Source of the DNA: Rebecca billardiae RCC1528
Taxonomy: Eukaryota > Haptophyta
Assembly: GCA_965240325.2 (NCBI GenBank)
Contig: OZ251237.1
Location: 744,001 to 808,000, forward strand
Direction: 5' to 3'
DNA length: 64,000 nucleotides
The notes beneath the pieces were generated by a model. It searched no databases and was not told the DNA's origin. It saw only the letters and a list, made by a program, of their open reading frames with translations. Both the position numbers and the translations under genes were made by a program. Position 1 is the stretch's first letter; every line of letters starts with the position of its first letter. Of this stretch, positions 56,518 to 64,000 are shown in pieces.

Positions 56518-58345
56518 ATGTCGGCGATGATCGCATGCGCAGCGCTCCACGCGGCCCTCGGCCTCTTCGGCCTAGGCCGGAAGCCGCCACCACCGCCGCC
56601 GCCGCCGGCGTCGGTGCTGGAGGCGATCGGCGCGCCGGCGACCCTCTCGCTCTCGCTGCTCATCACGGTCCTCATGATGATGATTGCGTCATGGGTGCTC
56701 TCGCCGCCCAAGCCGCCGAGCCGGAGCTCGACGCCGCCCGCTGCGGCGGGGTCGAGCAAAGCCGCCGCGCCGAGCGCGCCGGCTGCTCCGACCCCGTCGG
56801 ACAGCAAGGTGGGCGCCTTCGAGCGCAAGATGCGCAACGAGGGCCTCTCGACCGCGGCGATCGCCGCGTTCAAATACAACTATGGCGTGCTCACGTCGGG
56901 CGTGAGCACGATGATCGCCGAGAAGGACATCAAGCCGGTGGATTCGCTGCCAACGCTCGAGTCGCTGAACGTGAAGATCGACCCGACGCTGCTGCAGAAG
57001 ACCGTCATGCTCAAGCTCAACGGCGGCCTCGGCACGGGCATGGGGCTGGATAAGGCCAAGTCGCTGCTTCCCGTCAAGGGCGCCAGCACATTCCTCGATC
57101 TGATCGCGATGCAGGTCAAGTCGATGCGCGCCGAGTTCAAGACGGACCTGGCGTTCATGCTGATGAACTCGTTCTCGACCTCCGACGACACCCTCTCGTA
57201 CCTCGCCAAGTACGACCACCTGCCCGCCAAGTCCGAGCTCGAGTTCCAGCAGAACAAGGCCCCGAAGGTGCTCGCGAGCGATCTCGCGCCCGCCAGCTGG
57301 CCGGAGGACAAGTCGCACGAGTGGTGCCCGCCCGGCCACGGCGACCTGTACCCGGCGATGCTGGGCAGCGGCACGCTCGACCGGCTGCTCGCGAAGGGGC
57401 TGCGCTACATGTTCGTCTCCAACTCGGACAACCTCGGCGCCACGATGGACCTCAAGCTGCTCACGCACTTTGCGCACTCGGGCGCGCCGTTCATGATGGA
57501 GGTCGCCGTGCGCACCGACGCGGACAAGAAGGGAGGCCACCTCGCGCGCGACGGCAAGACGCGCGGGCTGCTGCTGCGCGAGTCGGCGCAGTGCCCCGAC
57601 GAGGACGAGAAGGAGTTCCAGAACGTGGGCAAGTACAAGTACTTCAACACCAACAACCTGTGGGTCGACCTCGTCGCGCTCAAGGAGCAGTTCAACAAGC
57701 ACGGCGGCATGCTGCCGCTGCCCGTCATCAAAAACTCCAAGACGGTCAACCCGCGCGACAAGAAGAGCCCGAAGGTCTTCCAGCTCGAGACGGCGATGGG
57801 CTCAGCGATCTCGTGCTTCGACGGCGCCACCGCCGTGTGCATCCCGCGCACCCGCTTCGCGCCCGTCAAGACGTGCGCCGACCTGCTCGCCCTGCGCTCT
57901 GACGCATACGTCATGACGGCCGACCACCGCCTCGAGCTCGCGCCCGCGCGCCACGGCATCCCGCCCACGATCAAGCTGGACGACGGCTACAAGTTCGTCG
58001 ACCAGCTCGACAAGGTGTGCGCTCGCGCCGTGCGACGCGCGGGACCCCGGCACGCCGGCGCGGGGCCGCTCTCGGTCCGGCCAGCGCGATGCCTGAGCCG
58101 AGAAAAGCGCGCACGCCCCCCACTCGTCGCAGGCGTTCCCGAACGGCCCACCATCACTGATCGGCTGCAACAAGCTGGTGATCGAGGGGCCGGTGGTGTT
58201 CGCCGGTGGGATCACGTTCAAGGGGAACGTGACGGTGTGCAACAAGAGCGGGCAGCAGCTCCACCTTCCGCGCGGCACCTACGAGAACGTGACTATCGAC
58301 GGCCCTCCGATGTACGACGCGCAGAAGTTCACGCCTAAGTCGTGA
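56518..58345 (+). CDS. UGP: UDP-glucose pyrophosphorylase with N-terminal membrane anchor
   Basis: Exons 56518-58014 and 58133-58345 (118-bp intron, phase 0) give 569 residues. The enzyme makes UDP-glucose from glucose-1-phosphate and UTP. The nucleotide loop LNGGLGTGMGLDKAKSLLPV begins at about residue 167. SNSDNLGA (UTP/metal), FNTNNLWVDL, LETAMGSAI and the C-terminal left-handed beta-helix GPVVFAGGITFKGNVTV are all present, and the last exon ends in FTPKS. The core length is usual (about 470). Residues 1-75 are unusual: a hydrophobic start, a poly-Pro run and a strong helix (LSLSLLITVLMMMIASWVL). Most UGPases are soluble, so this suggests membrane tethering or organelle targeting. Confidence 0.93.
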
Positions 58346-58866
58346 GCGCACGACCGTCTCGTCACTCGATCTCCCGGGTGAGTGAGACTCAGCCACGTAT
58401 GTGTTCGACAGATGTGTCGTGATGTGAGACTGTATGAGTGACCTGTGCCTCCCTGAAAGCCGATGAGTGATGCCGGGCATGATGGCGGGTGCCCACGTAT
58501 ATATATATATATACTAGATTATAATACTGATATAATTATTTTAATATTATTATATATTATACCGGGCTACCCCGCGCGCGGCGGTCCGACTCCGGCGGCC
58601 TGACGACTCGCGCTGCCAGCGTCGCCGCCACAGTGCTGGCGTCACTGCCACGACACTCATCACACGCACAGTTAGTCAGTTAGTCAAATTGGTCCGTGGT
58701 CCGCCGAGTGGTCTGGCCGCGTCCGAAGCAGTCGCCGTTCGTAGGAGCAGTTAGGCAATAGGCGTGGCGCAATGCAGGGGGTGCGATGAGGCAGCCCAGC
58801 ATCGCGGGGGCAGCCGCAGACTGCGGCAGTAACGACAACACCTGCCGACACAAACTGTCCGCACTC
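58346..58866. other. Convergent intergenic region with a strongly AT-rich island
   Basis: 58496-58562 is almost pure A/T (TATATATATATA, then ATAATTATTTTAATATTATT), in sharp contrast to the surrounding GC-rich genes. It lies between two convergent stops. It could specify polyadenylation/termination, unwinding or matrix attachment. No gene was recognised. Confidence 0.6.
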
Positions 58867-59534
58867 TTACTTCTTCAGCTCACGCAGCCGCTTCTTGCAA
58901 GAGTCCTTGTCCTTGCCGCCACCAACATCCGTCGCGATTGCGACCCAGCGCGACGGCGTGCCGTCCGGGTGCTTCTCCGCCGCCTTTTTTAGCGCCGCGT
59001 CCTCCTTGGCGCTCCAGTTCGAGCCGCCGGGCGTAAGCGCGGGCGATTTGGCGCCCGGCGTCGCCTGCGCGGGCGTCTTGGGCGCCGGCGTCGACGCCTT
59101 CGGCGTGAGCTTCGCCTTCTTCGCTGCCGAGCCGGGCTGCGCGGCGGGCTTGGCGGGCGTGCCACGCTTCTGCGGGACCATCGGCTCGTCGTCGCCGTCG
59201 TCGTCCGAGTCCTCCTCGCCCTCGTCGTCGTCGTCCTCATCCTGCGCGCACGCGGACACGGCGGAGGCACGCGGGCGGGGCAGCGGCGGCGTGAGCACGG
59301 CGAGCACAGCGCGCGGGGCGGGGTGCAGTGCGACGCGACGCAGCCGCAGGCCGAGGCTGATGCGCGTGCGCGGGCCAGGTGAGAGTGGATTTCCTTTTTG
59401 GCAGGTGCAGCAGCAGTGGGGTTGGGCTGGGCCTCTGCGGCCGCGGGCTTGCGGCTCACATCATCGTCGTCGTCGTCGTCGTCGTCGTCGCCCAGCTCCT
59501 GGAAGCGGTCCTTGTTGCGCCGTGCGGCGGCAGG

Positions 59535-59571
<37 letters not shown>

Positions 59572-59751
59572 TCGTCATCGTCGTCGTCGTCGAGCTCGTC
59601 GTCCATGTCATCGTCATCGTCGTCATCGTCATCGTCGTACTCGTCGTCGTCGTCGTCGTCATCGTCGTCGTCGTCGGCCCCCGGCTTTCCATTGCCAAGC
59701 ATCTGCCTGCCGCGCGGCACGAGCTTTTGTCCCGGCCCATCCTCGTCGTCG

Positions 59752-59783
<32 letters not shown>

Positions 59784-60533
59784 GTCATCCATGCCGCCGC
59801 CGTGCCGCATCATCGGCCCCTCGTCATCGTCGTCCTCGTCGTCGCTGTACTCGTCGTACTCGTCGAGGAAGCCCACGAGGTGCACGGGGCAGACACCTGT
59901 GACCGAGAAGAAGACCTGCTCCTGCGGCGCGAACACCAGGTCCAGAGGCCACTGCTCGTTGCGGCCCGCGGTGAGGCGGCACACGGTGTACTTCTTAGGC
60001 GTCTTGCCAACGCTCACCTCGATCGTGCACGAGCCGGTGAGCTTGTCCGCGGTCGACGCCATCGCAGCCTGCGGCGGGCGCGGCGCGCGGGCGGGTGTGT
60101 GCGTGAGAGGTGTGCACGCGTGGCAGCCGCCGCCGAAGCTGGGGTCGTCCGCACAGGCGCTAGCACTGAGGCTGCGCAGCTTGCCACCCACGGCCACGCG
60201 CATGTGCGCTCGCGTGCGTGCGCGACGCGCACGCGACACAGGCCCCAGGTGCACATGCGGCCGCGCACCTGCTTGATGACGAGAGGCTGGTCATCGGAGT
60301 CGACCCTGACCGGCTTGGCGCCGGGCTTCAGCTCGCAACCTGCCACCACACAGAGCATGCGCCGCAGCCCGGCCCAGGGCACGCACAGTGAGCACAGGCG
60401 CAAGCGCGCGGAGCGCAGCTGCGGGGTAGCCAGCGGCGAGGGTGCGCGGAACACCACCGATGGGCGTGGCGATGCGCTGTGCGGGCGAGATCGCATGGCG
60501 CTGCATGCGCCGGCGCGCACCCCAGAAGGTCAT
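58867..60533 (-). CDS. Nucleoplasmin-like / poly-Asp / SANT-like nuclear protein
   Basis: Four exons: 60521-60533 (13-bp microexon), 60269-60339, 59460-60068 and 58867-59241; introns 181, 200 and 218 bp; 355 residues. MTFWG from the microexon joins CELKPGAKP, matching the FWG-xxxxPG start of nucleoplasmin-like (NPL) domains of insect FKBP46 and plant HD2. The strand PLDLVFAPQEQVFFSVTG and VHLVGFLDEY complete the domain by about residue 90. Long Asp runs (100-230) form the histone-binding acidic tract. A basic Lys/Pro/Ala linker and a C-terminal SANT/Myb-like helix set (NWSAKEDAALKKAAEKHP...RWVAIATDVG) follow. It is probably a histone chaperone in the nucleus or nucleolus. The FKBP domain of FKBP39/46 is absent. 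Confidence 0.8.
59461..59800. repeat. Interrupted (GTC/ATC)n tract encoding poly-Asp
   Basis: Several near-pure (TCG)n/(TCA)n runs within the nucleoplasmin-like gene encode Asp runs of up to about 19 residues on the minus strand. The tract is likely length-variable and prone to slippage. Confidence 0.85.
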
Positions 60534-60747
60534 GTTGGCGACGCCGACGGTCGGACGCAGCGGGACCGCGTGACCAAGCTGCGTGTTTCCGGCAAGGTCG
60601 GGACGTCGTGCCTGACGCCCGCCCAGCTTCGGAAATAAAGCATGGCGGGCTGGCGGCCTGCTTCCGGTTGGCCACGAGGCTTCCCTGCCAGGACCGCCCG
60701 GTGGAGCGTGGCCGCAAATGAGATTCCGATTCGCGTCAGCTTGAGCG
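60534..60747. promoter_or_regulatory. Bidirectional promoter region (NPL-SANT / UFC1)
   Basis: 214 bp between divergent ATGs. Part of a minus-strand ORF crosses it without family similarity. CTTCCGG and CTTCGGAA occur, resembling Ets-like core words, but no site can be assigned. Confidence 0.35.
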
Positions 60748-61314
60748 ATGTCTGCTCCACCAGAGACTGCAGCGCCCGCCGCGGCGGGCGAGGCGGGAGA
60801 GAAGAAGGAGATCAATATGATGGAGATGAAGTCGACCGTGCAGAAGCTGCCCCTTCTCAAGGTCAAGGCCGGCCCGCGCGACGGCGAGGCGTGGGTTGAG
60901 CGGCTCAAGGAGGAGTACATGGCGCTGATCGCGTACCAAAAGATGAACAAGGAGGCGGGGAACGACTGGTTCACGATCGAGTCGAACAAGACGGGCACGA
61001 AGTGGACGGGCAAGGTCTGGTTCGTGCACAACCTGCTGAGGTACGAGTTCGACCTCGAGTTCGAGCTGCCCGTCACCTACCCGGCCGTGCCGCCCGAGCT
61101 GGCACTTCCGGAGGTGGATGGCAAGACAGAGAAGATGTACCGAGGCGGCAAGATCTGCCTCGACTCACACTTCCGGCCGTTGTGGGCGCGCAACGTGCCC
61201 CACTTTGGGCTGGCACACGCCATGGCTCTCGGCATGGCCCCGTGGCTCGCGGCAGAGGTGCCACACCTTGTCGCGGCCGGGCGCATAACACACGTGGAGG
61301 GCTCGAAGAAGTGA
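60748..61314 (+). CDS. UFC1: UFM1-conjugating enzyme (E2)
   Basis: 188 residues, single exon. It is the E2 of UFMylation: it accepts UFM1 from UBA5 and passes it with UFL1, chiefly to ER-bound ribosomes. The catalytic Cys is C137 in [20 protein letters not shown]. The flanking [18 protein letters not shown] and [18 protein letters not shown] are highly characteristic, as is [11 protein letters not shown]. Relative to human UFC1 (167 residues, Cys116) there is an Ala/Pro-rich N-terminal extension of about 21 residues. D139-S140 replaces the human T-D pair after the catalytic loop. Divergent from the nucleoplasmin-like gene. Confidence 0.96.
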   Translation: MSAPPETAAPAAAGEAGEKKEINMMEMKSTVQKLPLLKVKAGPRDGEAWVERLKEEYMALIAYQKMNKEAGNDWFTIESNKTGTKWTGKVWFVHNLLRYEFDLEFELPVTYPAVPPELALPEVDGKTEKMYRGGKICLDSHFRPLWARNVPHFGLAHAMALGMAPWLAAEVPHLVAAGRITHVEGSKK

Positions 61315-61909
61315 GCAGGGCTTCCGCGGAGCGTCGTTGGCACCCGGCGGCAGGCGCACGTGCTGCACCTCGACGACCCTTTGCACGACGTCGGCCGTTG
61401 CGAGCCGACAGGGCCAGTCGTCGCCGACTGCGTGTGCTGGGCGCGAATGCACCGGGTCTTTCGGCTACGGTTCCCGGAAGTTGGCCGCCTGTCAGGTCGC
61501 TTGGCACATGAAGCATCATGTGGCACCGCACCAGCTCTCACGATGATGTCAGCAGTCAGTTACAGTGTCCCGAGTCGGGATGCCATGGGCGTAGTTGCCA
61601 TGTATTTATGCGCGACAATTTAGTGCATGCAGCGCAGTATCATCAGCAGCAGCATAAACGACAGAAACGTAGAGCCGAGTGCGAAGTACTCCCGGTCCTA
61701 GCACTAGTAGCAGTGTGACAGCGGGTAGCAGTCGGACGGACTTTGCACTCAGACTCAGTACAGTAGTATATAGTTTATTACTACTCACTCACTGCAAGTA
61801 GTAGTGTAACGGTCACTTATATTATGCTGCCATATATGGCAGCAGTAACGGTCATGTGGCAGTAACGGTCGTCACGCCGATCGAAGCAGACAGTCGATCA
61901 GGCTCAGCC
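61315..61909. other. Convergent intergenic region
   Basis: AT-richer toward 61740-61860 and with short repeats of GGCAGTAACGGTC (61838 and 61857). No coding sequence was recognised. Probable 3' ends of UFC1 and of the methyltransferase gene. Confidence 0.45.
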
Positions 61910-64000
61910 TCAGGCTGCCAACGAGCGTGACGCACGCGTGGTCGCGCGCCACACGACGAATCGGCCGTGGTCCACTTGCGTTGCCGCCACGCGCTCGAAG
62001 CGCGGGCGCGCGCGCGCGAGCAGCAGCCCCACGGGCGTCTGCTCCTGCGCCACGATCCACAGCGTGCCGCCGCGCCGCAGCCGGCGCGGCGCGCCTCGGA
62101 TCAGCTCGCGCAGTACGGACAGGTCGGAGGGCCGGCCGCGGTGCACGGGCGGGTTGGAGACGATCCAGGCGTACCGCCGCGCGCGCATCGCGCGCGCCGG
62201 CCAGCCGTCAGAGAGGTATGCCTTGGTCGCCCCCGGCACGTTGGCGCACGCGGCGTCGAGAGCAAGCGCGTCCGCATCGAGCAGGTCCACGCGCGCGCGT
62301 GGCGCGCGCGCGCGCAGCGCGCTCGCGATCGCGCCCGTGCCGCAGGCAAAGTCGAGGAAGGGGCCGTGCGGGGGCGGCGGCGGCAGCACGCGCAGCAGGG
62401 CGGTCGTCATGCTGTCCGCCACGCCCGCGTTGAACAGGCCGGGGTATGTGCACCACCCGCGCGGCGGCCCCGGCGCGGCGGCATGCGCCGCGCTCTCCTG
62501 ATGCCACTGCGCCCAATGGCTGTGCGACTGGCTCAGCCGTGCCAGCGCCTCCGAGCGCGGCGGCGCCCGGTGGGACACGACGGCGTGGAAGATCGCCACC
62601 TCGTCGCCCGGCCGCGAGAGCGCCCTGGCCGTGCCGAACATGCCCGTCGACTCGAGCGCTGCCGCGCACGCCATCGCGCCCTCGTCCACGCGACCCGCCA
62701 CCCAGACGGCCGCGCCCGGCGGCAGCACAGACGCCGCGGCGTGCAGCAGCAGCCGCGCGGCGTCGCCGCTTGCATACCACGGCCAGCGGAGCACGCACGC
62801 GGAGAGGGGCGGCGAGGCGGCGCGCAGCTCGGGCGCGGGCCACGCGCTCGCGCTCTCCGCCGCCGCCCCGTCCGCGACGAAGCGATTCCAGCGGCGCACG
62901 CTCAGCCCAGCCGCCGAGAGCGTGCCGTGCAGGCAGAGTGCATCTGCTCCGGGCCGCGCCGCGCCGGATCCGTCCGAAGCCGACGCGAGCCCCGAGCTTG
63001 AGAGCGCGTCGTGCGAGTCGTGCGCGCGGCGGCGCGTGGACTCGTGCGCGCGTCGGCGCGTGGAGTCGTCGATGAGGAGCACTGCTGAGCCGGGCGCGAG
63101 CACGCCCTGCCACGGCGAGAGCGCCGCGAGCGCTTCGGCGGGCGTGCGGTTCACGCGCGCCGCGCGCGCGCTCTCAGCCGTCGCCGCGCGCGCCGTGCGC
63201 CTCGCGAGCGCCGCAAGTTGCGCCGTCTCAGCGGCGGGCGCGCACCAACCGCCGGTGGCGGGCGCGCACCAACCGCCGGTGGCGGGCGCGCACCAACCGC
63301 CGGTGGCGGGCGCGCACCAACCGCCGGTGGCGGGCGCGCACCAACCGCCGGTGGCGGGCGCGCACCAACTGCCGGTGGCGGGCGCGCACCAACTGCCGGT
63401 GGCGAGGCTGGCCGGGGGCCCGTTGGCCGCGTGCGCGGCAGGCTCGGCGGCGCCGCCCTCGCCCGGCGCGGGCTGCGTGAGCTGCAGCGCGAGCTGGATG
63501 TGCGCCGCCGACTTGGGCGACGCGTGCGCGCACACCTCCGACAATCTGGACAGCAGCGCCGCTCTGAGAGCGCTCACCTGTGCGCGCGCAAGCGCGTCCC
63601 GTACCCACGGCTTGCACAGGGCCGCGCACGCGACGCCGAGGCGCTGGCTGCCCATGCGCCCGATCGCGCTCAGCGCGCGCGGTGCGCACAGCCACGGCGC
63701 GAGCGTGCGCGCCAGCTCGGCGTCGCGCACGCGCGCGACCGCGCCGAACACGTCGGCGGCAATGGCTGTGCCCGCCGCCGTGGCGGGTGCGTCTGTGGTC
63801 ACTGGCGCGGTGCCGCGCTCCGCGAGGTCCGGCGCGCACACCGCCGAGCCGAGCGCGCGCGCGGTGCTGAGGAGCGGCGACGGCTCGTCGCCGCCGTCGG
63901 GGAGCCAGCGCGAGACGGCCCAGAGCAGCCGTGCCGCGCTCGAGCCGTCGAGCTCCGGCTTGGCGCTCGACACCGCCGCCTGCACGGCCTCCGCCAGGCC
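61910..64000 (-). CDS. RsmC-like methyltransferase, 5' end outside the window
   Basis: At least 696 residues; the frame runs off the right edge of the window. The C-terminal third is a SAM methyltransferase: FLDFACGTGAIASALRARAP (motif I), DLLDADALALDAA (motif II) and IVSNPPVHRGR (NPPY-like motif IV), followed by the GGTLWIVAQ strand. The NPPxHxG signature and a degenerate duplicate domain preceding it resemble bacterial RsmC, which makes m2G in 16S rRNA helix 34. In a nuclear gene this suggests modification of organellar rRNA. The upstream region has helical Ala/Leu repeats (like organellar RNA-binding RAP/HEAT types, not firmly assignable) and seven 8-residue repeats. A signal or transit peptide cannot be assessed. 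Confidence 0.72.
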   Translation of the reverse strand, partial: GLAEAVQAAVSSAKPELDGSSAARLLWAVSRWLPDGGDEPSPLLSTARALGSAVCAPDLAERGTAPVTTDAPATAAGTAIAADVFGAVARVRDAELARTLAPWLCAPRALSAIGRMGSQRLGVACAALCKPWVRDALARAQVSALRAALLSRLSEVCAHASPKSAAHIQLALQLTQPAPGEGGAAEPAAHAANGPPASLATGSWCAPATGSWCAPATGGWCAPATGGWCAPATGGWCAPATGGWCAPATGGWCAPAAETAQLAALARRTARAATAESARAARVNRTPAEALAALSPWQGVLAPGSAVLLIDDSTRRRAHESTRRRAHDSHDALSSSGLASASDGSGAARPGADALCLHGTLSAAGLSVRRWNRFVADGAAAESASAWPAPELRAASPPLSACVLRWPWYASGDAARLLLHAAASVLPPGAAVWVAGRVDEGAMACAAALESTGMFGTARALSRPGDEVAIFHAVVSHRAPPRSEALARLSQSHSHWAQWHQESAAHAAAPGPPRGWCTYPGLFNAGVADSMTTALLRVLPPPPPHGPFLDFACGTGAIASALRARAPRARVDLLDADALALDAACANVPGATKAYLSDGWPARAMRARRYAWIVSNPPVHRGRPSDLSVLRELIRGAPRRLRRGGTLWIVAQEQTPVGLLLARARPRFERVAATQVDHGRFVVWRATTRASRSLAA
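63231..63410. repeat. Seven tandem 24-bp units (8-residue repeats)
   Basis: CGGTGGCGGGCGCGCACCAA plus CCGC recurs with a 24-bp period; the last copies carry ACTGC in place of ACCGC. On the minus strand the unit encodes ATGGWCAP or ATGSWCAP within the methyltransferase gene. Each repeat has one Trp and one Cys, unlike ordinary linkers. Confidence 0.88.

Noticed and set aside
63231-63410. CRISPR-like regular repeats
   Set aside because: The 24-bp units are contiguous without unique spacers, keep a protein frame and lie in a eukaryotic gene.

Overview
This window is nuclear DNA of a GC-rich unicellular eukaryote, most likely an alga and probably a haptophyte (a pelagophyte is the main alternative). 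It is not bacterial. Many genes contain short GT-AG introns that can be placed by reading frame. It carries eukaryote-only genes: ribosomal protein eS26, the UFM1-conjugating enzyme UFC1, a DDT/WHIM/PHD chromatin protein, a mitochondrial carrier, Mpv17 and brawnin. It also has TIR-like 'SHxW' proteins and long Ala/Gly/Asp runs of the kind common in haptophytes. The lineage is inference from style and domain content; no sequence search was possible.

Layout. 0-5.9 kb: a Bcr/CflA-like MFS transporter (-), a 1.08-kb foldback element with a 5-bp target duplication, an element with 277-bp direct repeats and a hairpin-bearing tandem array, then a membrane-anchored sulfotransferase (+). 6.3-12.2 kb: a Cj0069-like ATP-grasp protein (-), a WDR27-like WD40 protein (-) and a small secreted EF-hand protein (+). 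12.9-16.0 kb: the complete two-gene GDP-L-fucose pathway as a divergent pair, GDP-fucose synthase (-) and GDP-mannose 4,6-dehydratase (+). 17.1-22.9 kb: a giant fusion of a sulfotransferase with three glycosyltransferase-like regions (-). 24.5-27.8 kb: a nucleoside-hydrolase/membrane/TIR-like fusion (-). 28.3-29.9 kb: a mitochondrial carrier (-) and eS26 (+). 30-33 kb: repeats, including a second foldback element. 33.0-40.0 kb: a second sulfotransferase (+), an ankyrin/coiled-coil protein (-), an Mpv17-family protein (+), a brawnin-like micropeptide (-) and an SPFH/stomatin protein (+). 40.4-45.2 kb: a very unusual receptor-like protein with signal peptide, IPT/TIG, BMP-type binding domain, transmembrane segment and TIR/HET-like domain (+). 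46.3-58.3 kb: a 2,655-residue DDT/WHIM/PHD/Tudor chromatin protein (-), a TBL/PC-esterase-like O-acyltransferase (+) and a membrane-anchored UDP-glucose pyrophosphorylase (+). 58.9-64 kb: a nucleoplasmin-like/poly-Asp/SANT protein (-), UFC1 (+) and a window-truncated RsmC-like methyltransferase (-).

How it fits together. Seven of about 24 genes concern sugar-nucleotide supply, glycosyl transfer, sulfation or O-acylation. This suggests a loose neighbourhood for a sulfated, fucose-containing extracellular glycan. Two other genes carry TIR-like domains joined to small-molecule-binding or nucleoside-cleaving domains, and are the best candidates for an undescribed signalling or immunity system. 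Genes alternate in strand: divergent pairs are separated by 130-285 bp, and most convergent ends hold AT-rich islands. Repeat elements lie just upstream of all three sulfotransferase genes and of the transporter. Exon boundaries were derived by hand from frame continuity and family motifs.
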